55,548 nt of DNA from DASYAE01 sp036501535 (lineage in GTDB: Bacteria > Actinomycetota > Actinomycetes > Streptomycetales > Catenulisporaceae): contig DASYAE010000175.1 of NCBI GenBank assembly GCA_036501535.1, forward strand, positions 1-55,548, read 5' to 3'. This document shows, piece after piece, positions 48,773 through 55,548 of this stretch (within the stretch, counting starts at the first letter, position 1; every line of letters begins with the position of its first letter). A program made the translations under genes and the position numbers. The notes beneath the pieces are model-generated. The model saw nothing but the letters and a program-made list of their open reading frames with translations, did no database searches and was not told the DNA's origin.

Positions 48773-49789
48773 GTGACAGCGACAGCGACACCGGCAGGGA
48801 TAGTGACCGACACCTCTCCGCTGGGCTGCACGTGGCAGCGCTACCTTGACCAGCTCGCTGATGAGCACGGTGGTTGGGCCGCGCTGACCAGGGTGCTCAT
48901 GCGCCGGGCCGGCCCGTCGGCGGGACTGCCGGACGATCCCGGGACCGTCGAGCGCGGGCTGCGCCGTCTCAAGGTCCGAGGCAACGCTCCCGGTGGCCAG
49001 TACGGAATCTGGCTTCTGCGCTACTTCGGCGTGCCGCAGCCGCTGGAGGACACCGCGCGCCTGTTGGGGCAGTACCACAGCCGCTTCGCGGATCTGCCGC
49101 TGTCGCTGCGGGAGGCGCAGCTGTGGTCGTGGGACCGGCCGCCGATCGCCGAGTCGCCCGCGGCTTGCTGGATCCAGCTCGGCCTGGCCTCGGTCGCGCT
49201 GCACCGGGGAGACGTCGAAGACGCCCGGCTTCGGCTCGCCCGCACAGGCGGCGCGGCCCACCCGGCCGCACAGGTCGAGTCAGCGCTCTTTAACGCCCGC
49301 ATCGCGATGGACATCGGACAGCAGGCCCACGCGGAAGCCGTGCTCGCACGGACGCAGGCGCGGATCGCGCAGCTGCCACCCGGCCAGGAGCGGGACTGCT
49401 ACCACGCCCGCTGGGCCGATCAGTACGCGTACTACGCCATCCATGCCATCCACGCCGGCCCGGCGGCCCGCCTGCCGGTGGCGACCCGGCTCTACCAGTC
49501 CATCAACGCCCGCAGCCCCGCCGCCTTCGTCCGCTTCCGGCGCGACCACGGCCTGGCGTACTGCCATTGGAAGCTGGGCGATCACGACCGCGCCGTCCGC
49601 CACGCCCGAGCCGCAGTCGACCACGCCGGCGACGCCGGCCTGCTGCGCTTTCGCGTGCTGGCGCTGCGCCTGCTGGCCCGCATCGAGCCGGGCGAGGCGC
49701 GCACACTGCAGCGCCGCGCCGACCGCATCATCGCCGATCTCGAACACGCAGACCTGATCAGCCCTGGTCAGCTTCCGGGCTCGCCGTAG
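48773..49789 (+). CDS. TPR-like helical protein
   Basis: 338 residues, soluble, all-helical. It opens with a Thr/Ala-rich start and a block TWQRYLDQLADEHGGWAALTRVLMRRAG...DPGTVERGLRRLKVRGNAPGGQYGIWLLRYFG, which may be a small DNA/protein-binding domain, followed by TPR-type pairs (AACWIQLGLASVALHRGDVEDARLRL; GLAYCHWKLGDHDRAVRHARAAVDHAG; LLARIEPGEARTLQRRADRII). No enzyme motif. GTG 48773 is divergent from the EEP gene by 59 bp, and the 3' end overlaps the next convergent gene by 22 bp. Perhaps a regulator or scaffold. Confidence 0.78.
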   Translation: MTATATPAGIVTDTSPLGCTWQRYLDQLADEHGGWAALTRVLMRRAGPSAGLPDDPGTVERGLRRLKVRGNAPGGQYGIWLLRYFGVPQPLEDTARLLGQYHSRFADLPLSLREAQLWSWDRPPIAESPAACWIQLGLASVALHRGDVEDARLRLARTGGAAHPAAQVESALFNARIAMDIGQQAHAEAVLARTQARIAQLPPGQERDCYHARWADQYAYYAIHAIHAGPAARLPVATRLYQSINARSPAAFVRFRRDHGLAYCHWKLGDHDRAVRHARAAVDHAGDAGLLRFRVLALRLLARIEPGEARTLQRRADRIIADLEHADLISPGQLPGSP

Positions 49790-50829
49790 TTGAGCGGCAG
49801 CGCCTGTAGGCGGTCGATCGGGACGCCGAGTAGCACGAGGTAGCGCGACAGGCTCTCCGGGAGCAGCCCGGTCGGGTCGAACAGTCTGTTGTACGGGTCG
49901 ACGCCGCCGTCGACCGCCTCGAGCGGTCGCGGGTCCTCGGCCTGGGTGACGAGTGCCCCAGCGGTGTCGGTCAGGATGAGCCCGTACTGCTGCATGGCGC
50001 GGGCGATGGTCCGCGCGGCCGGGTCCAGCAGTGTATTGACGTCGAAAGTCGGATCGAGCCGGAAGCGCTGGCCCTCGCACGGAATGTCCGCGCCGGCGGT
50101 GTTGCCGTCGTCGCGGGTCGCCGGCCAGGAGAAGCAGCCCGCCTGGGTGCGTATGGTCTCGAAGTTGATCGCGTGGTCGATGTGTCCGCGCTGCAACTCG
50201 TCGGCCCGGATCAGGAACGCGCCGAACGGCAGGCCGGACGCCGACGCGCCGAGCGGGTTGGTGAAGATGCCCGGATTGGCGGAATAGTCGTCGATCCTGC
50301 CACCCCAGAAGGCGGACCACTGCCCCGCGGCGTTCTGCTGAGCACGCCAGAAGTCCCAATAGGTGTCCGTCGAGGGCTGATAGATCGCGACCGATTCATC
50401 GGTTCCCTGCGAAACGACCATCTCGGCGGGAGTGGGCACATCGACCAGCGAAGAGGCGATCACCGGGCCGAGCTGCGGCAGGTTCTGGCAGTCCGAATAC
50501 GTCCACTGCTCCAGCGGCGTGTCGGCGCTGGCGTAGTAGATCGGCGCGGAGTACGACTCGGTGTTGATGGCCCACAGGCCGAGGCTCTGTTGCGAATCCT
50601 GCACGATGTTCGCCACGATCGCCTGAGAGTTCGGCGCCAACGGCACATCGGCCGGCAGCGGCGTGTTCCACGGGCTGGTCGGGGAGAACCCGTTGTCAGG
50701 CTGCTGCGGCGAGCTCCCGCCGCCGCTCACGGCCGCGTGCGACCCTTGCGGAAGAAGACCGATCACGAGGACGGCGGCGGCGCCCGTCAGGCAGATACGG
50801 AAACGGCTGGAACGCACCGTTCGACGCAT
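49768..50829 (-). CDS. secreted protein of unknown function
   Basis: 353 residues. Sec signal at ATG 50829 (MRRTVRSSRFRICLTGAAAVLVIGLLPQGSHAA) with AAGGGG 9 nt upstream. The mature part begins with a Ser/Gly/Gln/Pro linker, then a single domain with SPWNTPLPADVPLAPNS, DTYWDFWRAQ, RGHIDHAINFE and QQYGLILTDTAGALV. Similar extracellular proteins with 'SPWN...LP' and 'IDHAL' motifs occur in actinomycetes and fungi, but no activity is known to me. Two cysteines in the mature part could pair. The longer frame to 50952 adds only Arg-rich, non-coding-looking sequence. Confidence 0.8.
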   Translation of the reverse strand: MRRTVRSSRFRICLTGAAAVLVIGLLPQGSHAAVSGGGSSPQQPDNGFSPTSPWNTPLPADVPLAPNSQAIVANIVQDSQQSLGLWAINTESYSAPIYYASADTPLEQWTYSDCQNLPQLGPVIASSLVDVPTPAEMVVSQGTDESVAIYQPSTDTYWDFWRAQQNAAGQWSAFWGGRIDDYSANPGIFTNPLGASASGLPFGAFLIRADELQRGHIDHAINFETIRTQAGCFSWPATRDDGNTAGADIPCEGQRFRLDPTFDVNTLLDPAARTIARAMQQYGLILTDTAGALVTQAEDPRPLEAVDGGVDPYNRLFDPTGLLPESLSRYLVLLGVPIDRLQALPLNYGEPGS

Positions 50830-51074
50830 AGCGATGCCCCTTCGACTCAGCCTTCGTCGTCGGCGCCCAGGACGAGGACGGAGCGCCACGGCCCACGGTC
50901 GCGATCGACGCCGCGGCGCGCAAGGCCCGAGTGAACCCAGAAGCCGAAGCACTGGCAGATGCGAGCACGAGCCCTGCCCGCGGCGAAAGTTGCATCAGTG
51001 CTGATCACATATGATCAGACAGTGGCAGAACTCGAACGGCCACATTGAGATCACGGTGCTGTCAAACGGGTCCG
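50830..51074. other. intergenic region with 18-bp palindrome
   Basis: No gene supported (245 bp up to the hairpin at 51075; 302 bp in all to the next gene). CTGATCA-CATA-TGATCAG (51001-51018) is a symmetric site in an AT-rich patch, a likely operator or promoter element for the secreted-protein gene on the minus strand. Confidence 0.45.
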
Positions 51075-51116
51075 CTCGTCCGCTGCGGCGTGGGGCGCAG
51101 CACCCCAGCGGACGAG
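51075..51116 (-). terminator. hairpin terminator after BNR-repeat gene
   Basis: Perfect 11-bp stem CTCGTCCGCTG / CAGCGGACGAG with an inner TGGGG/CCCCA pairing, 16 bp after the minus-strand stop codon at 51132. Confidence 0.65.
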
Positions 51117-51131
51117 CAGAACTTGCAAGCC

Positions 51132-52577
51132 TCAGCCGACGATCGCGAGCCCGCCGGTCGGGGTGAACATGGCCATATTGAAGGTCGAACCGCTCGGTGC
51201 GGCGGCGACCGGGATGACGGTGATCGCGTTACCGCCGGCCAGGACCGTGGTGGCGATGTAGTCCCCGAACATCCGTCCCTGGGTGGTGTTCGGCAGCCAG
51301 GTGGTCAGCATCGGACCGGCCAGCTGGGTCGGGGCGGACCAGGTGGCGCCGCCGTTGGTCGAGGAGATGTAGCCGGCGTCGAGCTGGCAGGTCGCCGAGG
51401 TGCAGTTGGCGACCGGGTAGTAGTAGTAAGTCAGGCCTATGCGAGTGGTGCCGCCCGAGGTCGAGGCGTCGACGCCGAGGCCCGGCGTGAAGTGGTCGGC
51501 GGTGCTGGTGACCGCGTCTATCGGGACCCGGGTCGGGGTGGTCCAGGTGGTCCCGTTGGTCGAGGTGGACAGAATGATGTCGTTACTGGGACAGCCGCTG
51601 CGGAAGCGGCAGTCGGCCCAGGACACGTACACCTTGCCGGAGGCGTCGATCTCCGCTGAGGGCAGCACGCTCTCGCGCAGGGCCAGAGGCGCCGCAGTGC
51701 CGCTCACGTTCGTAATGGCACTGTCCGACTCCAGCCCGGAGACGGTGTGGTGGCTGGTGCGCGCGACCAGGACGCTGGCGGTCCAGCTAGTGCCGCCGTT
51801 GGTGGAGGTGAAGGCGCGGATCTGGTTGGAGCTGGCCGAGGAGAAGGGCACGATGACGGTCCCGCTCGGCTGAACCAGCGGCTGGCCGCCGATGCCGCTG
51901 GGGTTGTCGGCCGGGTGTTGCAGCGCGCCCCAGGAGGCGCCGCCATTGGTCGAGGTGCTCATGTCCTCGCGGTCGCTGCTGGCCGCCGTGTCGAACTCGG
52001 TGTAGCAGTGCCCGTAGAAGGGGCTGGCGGCGTGGTTGTCGCAGACCGTCCAGTTCTTGTCGTAGAACGTGCCGGTCGCCACGATCACGGGGTTGCCCCA
52101 GGTGGTGGCGTTGGTGGAGCGGCTGGAGGCGACGTCGACGTTGCCGTTGGCCAGCAGGCCGAGGTAGGAGATGATCCACTCGCCGTGGTCGGCGTCGTAG
52201 GCGACGGTCGCGTCGCTGGCGGCGGTGTAGGGTCCGCCGGTGTTCGCGGTGGTGTCCGGCAGGTAGCCGTGGGTCCAGGTGGCGCCGCCGTCGGTGGACG
52301 TGGACCAGCCGATGTTGGAGGCGCCCCCGCCGGAGACCCGGCCGACCTGGAAGGTGGAAACGACGGTGTTGCCGGAGCTGAAGATGTCCGGCTCGACCTC
52401 CGTGGCGTGCTGGGCCTGAGCGTCGGAATACGGATCGCTGCTGACCTGGGTGAGCGCGACCCCGGCCGGCGGAAAGACGGCGGCCTGGACCGGAGCGGAG
52501 AACGCGGTGGCGAGCGGTACGGCGAGCACGGCGGCCGAAAAGGCGGCGACGCCATATCTCAGGGTATGATGATTCAT
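51132..52577 (-). CDS. secreted BNR/Asp-box repeat protein (sialidase-fold, exo-glycosidase-like)
   Basis: 481 residues. Sec signal (VAAFSAAVLAVPLATAFSAPVQAA) then a six-bladed propeller with at least five Asp boxes: STDGGATWTHG, SRSTNATTWGNP, STNGGASWGAL, STNGGTSWTAS, STNGTTWTTP and STNGGATWSAP. Typical of sialidases, and also of oligoxyloglucan hydrolases and non-enzymatic propellers. An RIP Arg motif and nucleophile Tyr cannot be assigned, so activity is open. AGAAGG lies 5 nt before ATG 52577. Confidence 0.88.
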   Translation of the reverse strand: MNHHTLRYGVAAFSAAVLAVPLATAFSAPVQAAVFPPAGVALTQVSSDPYSDAQAQHATEVEPDIFSSGNTVVSTFQVGRVSGGGASNIGWSTSTDGGATWTHGYLPDTTANTGGPYTAASDATVAYDADHGEWIISYLGLLANGNVDVASSRSTNATTWGNPVIVATGTFYDKNWTVCDNHAASPFYGHCYTEFDTAASSDREDMSTSTNGGASWGALQHPADNPSGIGGQPLVQPSGTVIVPFSSASSNQIRAFTSTNGGTSWTASVLVARTSHHTVSGLESDSAITNVSGTAAPLALRESVLPSAEIDASGKVYVSWADCRFRSGCPSNDIILSTSTNGTTWTTPTRVPIDAVTSTADHFTPGLGVDASTSGGTTRIGLTYYYYPVANCTSATCQLDAGYISSTNGGATWSAPTQLAGPMLTTWLPNTTQGRMFGDYIATTVLAGGNAITVIPVAAAPSGSTFNMAMFTPTGGLAIVG

Positions 52578-52741
52578 GGCAGCCTTCTGGGTGTCACGGT
52601 GGGTATCCGAGACGGCCGCACGGATTGCGCCCGGCCGTCACCGCCACATCATGACTCTGATCGCACCCGGTGCCCAGAGGGTAACGGATGTCTGATCCGC
52701 TAACCCACGCGAAGGCGCAGAGAATCGATCGGCCCTGCGGC

Positions 52742-53632
52742 TCACAACGACGCAGCGTATGTGACCTCGTCGTTCAGGTACGCGTTGGCCGGCAGGATGC
52801 TGTAAGGATCGCTCGAGTCGCAGTCACTCGTCATCGAAACATTGCCCGCATAGTTCGCCTGCGCGCGATCGACGACGGCATGCACATCACCGGCCGGCAC
52901 GCAGTAGATCTCGTGCGCGAAACGCCAGCTGGGGAACTGGCTACTGCCGTCGGAGAACGTGCCGTCGGGATTCAGGACGTTGTAAGGGGTGTACGTGTCG
53001 TAGGCGGTCTCGTCGTTCTCCGCCGTGACGAACGTGTCAATGGCCTCTGACATGGTCAGATAGCACGACGGCACGGCAGTGCCCGGATTGGCCCAGATCG
53101 ACGCGACGAACGAGGACCCGGCACCCGCGGCAATGTCCTGGTAGGCATGGCCGACCACGTCGTCGTAGTACGTCAGACCGGAACAGGTCAGCTCCATGCC
53201 GGAAGAGTCGAGCGTGCCGAACTCGTCGAACAGCACGCCGTCGGGCGCAGTGTCGCCCGGCACGGCGCCCGCAGGGAAGTAGTTGTCGATGGACGCATCC
53301 ACCGCGGACTCGGCGCGGGTCCCGTTCGAGGTGTAGACGTAAGCCAGCACCTGGACGCCCTTCTGGTGCAGCTCGTGGGTGAGCTGCTGCCAGCTGCTGT
53401 CGAAAGCCGCGTCGCCGTTGTCGTCGTCGAGGATCACGCTCCCAGGCCAAGCCGTGGTCGATCCCAGGAAGGCGTCCCACTGAGTCGCGTCCCACGGCCC
53501 GACGTACGCCGGCATCCCGGCCACATCGATATACGGTGCCGAAGTCGCCGAGGCCGCCGGAGCCAACACACTGCCGCCCAGAAGAGCGGCCGAGACGACC
53601 AGTGCCCGACCCCTGCGCGACAGAGTCCTCAT
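52742..53632 (-). CDS. secreted spherulation-specific family 4-like protein
   Basis: 296 residues. Sec signal (ALVVSAALLGGSVLAPAASA), then a TIM-barrel-like domain: YIDVAGMPAYVGPWDATQWDAF, VILDDDNGDAAFDSSWQQLTHELHQKGVQVLAYVYTSNGTR, DGVLFDEFGTLD and ASIWANPGTAVPSCYL. Spherulin-4-type proteins (related to GH135/Ega3 galactosaminoglycan hydrolases) share the 'Y-x-NP', 'G-x-DE' and 'Y' pattern; DGVLFDEFG would give the acidic pair. Start ATG 53632 fits a leaderless promoter (TATCAT, 6 nt upstream). Confidence 0.82.
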   Translation of the reverse strand: MRTLSRRGRALVVSAALLGGSVLAPAASATSAPYIDVAGMPAYVGPWDATQWDAFLGSTTAWPGSVILDDDNGDAAFDSSWQQLTHELHQKGVQVLAYVYTSNGTRAESAVDASIDNYFPAGAVPGDTAPDGVLFDEFGTLDSSGMELTCSGLTYYDDVVGHAYQDIAAGAGSSFVASIWANPGTAVPSCYLTMSEAIDTFVTAENDETAYDTYTPYNVLNPDGTFSDGSSQFPSWRFAHEIYCVPAGDVHAVVDRAQANYAGNVSMTSDCDSSDPYSILPANAYLNDEVTYAASL

Positions 53633-53644
53633 ACCCGAATGATA
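53633..53644 (-). promoter_or_regulatory. leaderless promoter of the spherulin-4-like gene
   Basis: TATCAT on the minus strand (complement of 53639-53644), 6 nt before ATG 53632, without a ribosome site. Confidence 0.45.
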
Positions 53645-53915
53645 CGCGGCCCCGCCTCGTGATCCAGGCACGGCGCGCGACTCGGCATCTCGAGAGCGCC
53701 TCCCGCGATCTTGCCGCCCCGCCTCACGCCGAGGACCAGCACACATGCCGCGCGGTGTCGCTCACCGACTCCGCGATACAGAACAGCCATGTCACACAAA
53801 CAGTGGTCAATTGGTCGATTCAACGGTCCCCCAGACGCGAAGGGTGGTGACCTGATGACCCGGCGACTCACAACCTGCCGACCTGCCGACCCACTGGTAT
53901 CCGCTACCAATCGCC

Positions 53916-54527
53916 TTAACTGAGCCGAGCGGTCGCCTGAGCCCACGGCCGCATGCCAAATTCGGGTGGTTCTTCGTCCGGGCCGAGTTCGCGGTACCAC
54001 CCGGTCCCAGCCAGCCAGGTCTCCAACCAGTCGGCCAGACTTTCCGCGTCAACGAACCGGGTGTCCGCAGGGTCAGGCGGATCGGCATTCGGCTCATGCA
54101 ACAGAACGGTGCCGCCCACTGTCCGGCAGTCCACCGCCGCCGACATGGCGCAGCCCCAATTCGAGATAGCAACCACATCCAGCGGCCACGCCCGGCACTC
54201 ATCCGGAGCAAGCTCGACAACGCGCTGCGGCCGGGTTATTCCCTCACTCACCACGGCACGCCCAGGTGAGCCGAACAAGGGTAGTAGCCCGTAGCCGGGC
54301 CCCCAACCGCCATTTCCAACTTCCGTGTAGAGCCGACGCAGCAACGGATGCAGGCAGAAGCCGAGCAACTGCTCAACCCGATCACAGTCGGCCGACAGCA
54401 CTGGCGGGCGCAGCGGATTGCCACGACGCGGCTCGTCGACTACAGCTTTGGCCGCGACCCGGCGAATCAGGTCGTCCTCGTATGCCTGATCAGCAACAGT
54501 GCGTTCGAGTGAGCGACGTGAGTCCAC
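53916..54527 (-). CDS. SUKH/SMI1-KNR4-like protein
   Basis: 203 residues from GTG 54527 (AGGA 9 nt upstream; an ATG at 54572 is in frame). The segment DRVEQLLGFCLHPLLRRLYTEVGNGGWGPGYGLLPL is the core of the SUKH fold (E..LGF.LP..L..L...VGNGG.GPGYGL), followed by WPLDVVAISNWGCAMSAAVDC and a C-terminal LADWLETWLAG helix. SUKH proteins are often immunity proteins against nuclease or deaminase toxins; no toxin is visible here. GC and codon use look somewhat lower than the left part of the window. Confidence 0.78.
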   Translation of the reverse strand: MDSRRSLERTVADQAYEDDLIRRVAAKAVVDEPRRGNPLRPPVLSADCDRVEQLLGFCLHPLLRRLYTEVGNGGWGPGYGLLPLFGSPGRAVVSEGITRPQRVVELAPDECRAWPLDVVAISNWGCAMSAAVDCRTVGGTVLLHEPNADPPDPADTRFVDAESLADWLETWLAGTGWYRELGPDEEPPEFGMRPWAQATARLS

Positions 54528-54620
54528 AACAGCATCCTGGCACACGACCGCAGCGGTCAAACAGACCATCAAGAGCTGCGATCGACCCTCGTCAGACCAC
54601 GATGACGGCGCCAGTCCAGC

Positions 54621-55106
54621 TCACTGACTCCGACGAAGGATCTCATCAACGACGCAAGCAAGGGGAACCGTGGCGTCGATGAAAATACCGTTCGGAGTAT
54701 CTTCCTTCGACTGATGCAATCGCACAACAAGTTCCCGTTCTTCGGGCTTCCCGCCCCACTCATCCTCCGACCGCTCGTCAAGCCGCCGGTTCAGTGTGTC
54801 AACGTCGACCTCAAGGACAAAGACGCCATCAAACAGATCTATGAACTTTGAGAAATTCCGAGACCCGCCACAGAAAAACGTCACCGCCTCATCCTTGTCG
54901 GCAACTATCGCCCCCAATCTCTCTACATGCCAAATATGGTGCTCATGCGTGGCGGTGTCCGTAGGTTCACCGGTTTCCGGATCGCCTTGATAAGCGAGTT
55001 CCCTGTCGCCATTAATGGCATGATAGCCACGCCGCCGCAATTCTTTGCAGACCGAAGTCTTGCCAGTGCAGGAAACGCCTTCAACCAGATAATTTCTCAT
55101 GCCCAC
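54621..55106 (-). CDS. small P-loop kinase-like AAA protein
   Basis: 161 residues. Walker A GVSCTGKTS near the N-terminus, then LRRRGYHAINGDRELAY, FFCGGSRNFSKFIDLFDGVFVLEVDVDTLNRRLDERSEDEWGG: the lid Arg pair and Asp are like those of adenylate/shikimate-type kinases. Probably phosphorylates a small molecule or RNA end. GTG 55106 is used because a TATCAT hexamer lies 6 nt upstream (leaderless); ATG 55100 is equally possible. Lower GC than the rest, so possibly acquired. Confidence 0.8.
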   Translation of the reverse strand: MGMRNYLVEGVSCTGKTSVCKELRRRGYHAINGDRELAYQGDPETGEPTDTATHEHHIWHVERLGAIVADKDEAVTFFCGGSRNFSKFIDLFDGVFVLEVDVDTLNRRLDERSEDEWGGKPEERELVVRLHQSKEDTPNGIFIDATVPLACVVDEILRRSQ

Positions 55107-55135
55107 GGCCAGATGATACACAATATGTCAGACAA
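55107..55135 (-). promoter_or_regulatory. leaderless, RecA-ND-like promoter of the P-loop kinase gene
   Basis: Minus strand: TTGTCTGAC (55135-55127), 8 nt, TATCAT (55118-55113), 6 nt, GTG 55106. The TTGTC core and exact N8 spacing match the PafBC-type DNA-damage promoter (6 of 9 box positions). Confidence 0.4.
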
Positions 55136-55276
55136 TGCCGGAGCCTGTGATTCCACGGTCACCTAATCTGAGCTGCCAATCTCTGCGACCGCAGCCCGCG
55201 ACCCAGTGAAGCGATCTCGACAACGTCTCGGGGATGGATCGGGCATCTGCGGATGATCGCGGCGTGTGCGCCATAG

Positions 55277-55339
55277 ACGTGGAGCCCTCCTGTAGAAGAA
55301 CCCTTACCAGAGAAGATCTCCACGGTGAGGGCTCCACGT
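55277..55339. repeat. 13-bp inverted repeat flanking a 37-nt loop before the transposase
   Basis: ACGTGGAGCCCTC (55277-55289) and its exact complement (55327-55339). The right arm covers the ribosome site (GGTGAGG) and reaches the GTG start, so read-through mRNA would fold and hide the start; it may also mark the left end of an insertion sequence. Confidence 0.65.
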
Positions 55340-55548
55340 GTACGCCTATCGTGTCATGCTCGACGTCCCGCGCGACCTTGTCCTCTACGTCAGCCGGTTG
55401 CTGCGTGACGAGCGGGTGCGGCGTGGCACCAGGAAGGGCACACGCCGGTTGACCTGCTTCAGGCAGGCGCTCTTCGTCCTGGCCTGGTTCCGCGACAACC
55501 CGGACGTCGAGCGGCTGGGCGCCGGGTTCGGCCTCGCGCGCGCCACCT
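55338..55548 (+). mobile_element. IS5-family-like transposase, N-terminus only
   Basis: 70 codons before the window ends. GTG 55338 opens MYAYRVMLDVPRDLVLYVSRLL..., then RRLTCFRQALFVLAWFRDNPDVERLGAGFGLARAT, the N-terminal HTH ('R-QAL-x-VLA-x-LR...LA-x-GFGVS-AT') of IS5/IS1470-type transposases. Catalytic DDE residues lie beyond the edge. The inverted repeat just upstream could be its left end or an anti-read-through hairpin. Confidence 0.8.

Noticed and set aside
50696..50995. 99-codon minus-strand frame upstream of the secreted unknown
   Set aside because: Overlaps the signal-peptide region out of frame and is Ala/Arg/Ser-rich; no ribosome site.
53789..53923. 44-codon plus-strand frame starting MSHKQWSIG
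   Set aside because: No ribosome site or exact -10 spacing, basic composition, overlaps the SUKH gene end; not enough support.
1..55548. CRISPR arrays, rRNA, tRNA, riboswitches
   Set aside because: No regularly spaced repeats, no rRNA landmarks and no tRNA cloverleaf noticed by eye; a covariance-model scan would be needed to exclude small RNAs.

Overview
The window is high-GC DNA (GC-rich third positions, GTG starts, rare TTA codons, many leaderless genes) from a mycelial-type actinomycete. A WXG100 gene, an AfsA/ScbR-type pair, ECF sigma factors with fused C-terminal domains, a Tat phospholipase C and CBM2, GH78 and thaumatin secreted proteins fit Streptomyces/Catenulispora-like genera. I cannot name the species. 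I saw no rRNA, tRNA or CRISPR array. The only mobile element is a truncated transposase at the right edge.

Left part (1-16.9 kb): a WXG100 gene cut by the edge; an alkylation-repair pair (ada-alkA fusion and ogt) followed by a HAD hydrolase; a small ABC transporter; a putrescine/diamine catabolic cluster (FAD oxidase, class III aminotransferase, Lrp regulator, divergent aldehyde dehydrogenase); a zinc-ribbon protein; a secreted CBM2 protein; a Zn alcohol dehydrogenase; a TetR/SnoaL divergent pair with two operator-like repeats; a second ogt; and an MFS exporter.

Middle (17-36.7 kb): a membrane-anchored thaumatin-like protein lies divergent from a remarkable protein that joins an ECF sigma factor, an anti-sigma-type zinc finger, one membrane helix, a Ser/Pro linker and a GH128-type beta-1,3-glucanase. 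It is followed by a SigG-like ECF with an N-terminal zinc finger. Then come an SDR-like protein, a possible 18-residue peptide gene, an M20 peptidase, an orphan ABC permease, RidA, and a Tat-exported phospholipase C. Next is a candidate signalling locus: a CqsA-like alpha-oxoamine synthase, a gamma-butyrolactone-receptor-like TetR and a divergent AfsA-like synthase. A large secreted GH78-like enzyme with three C-terminal repeats and another SigG-like ECF close this part.

Right part (36.7-55.5 kb): a ricin-type lectin; an SRPBCC/MFS pair divergent from a DGPF-protein/ECF42 pair; a DUF6745 gene with a small partner; an operon of a TIGR02996/LRR protein and a 633-residue protein carrying a prolyl-4-hydroxylase-type core; several secreted proteins (stalk protein, unknown, BNR-repeat, spherulin-4-like); a phosphoesterase/EEP pair; and, at the edge, a SUKH-like gene, a small P-loop kinase and a transposase.

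Themes: four ECF sigma factors all carry their own fused regulatory domain and no free anti-sigma gene is visible. Eight genes show a -10 hexamer exactly 6-7 nt before the start codon (leaderless); three of them also match the PafBC/RecA-ND DNA-damage promoter layout. The strongest candidates for new biology are the CqsA-like/ScbR-like/AfsA-like locus and the sigma-GH128/thaumatin divergent pair.
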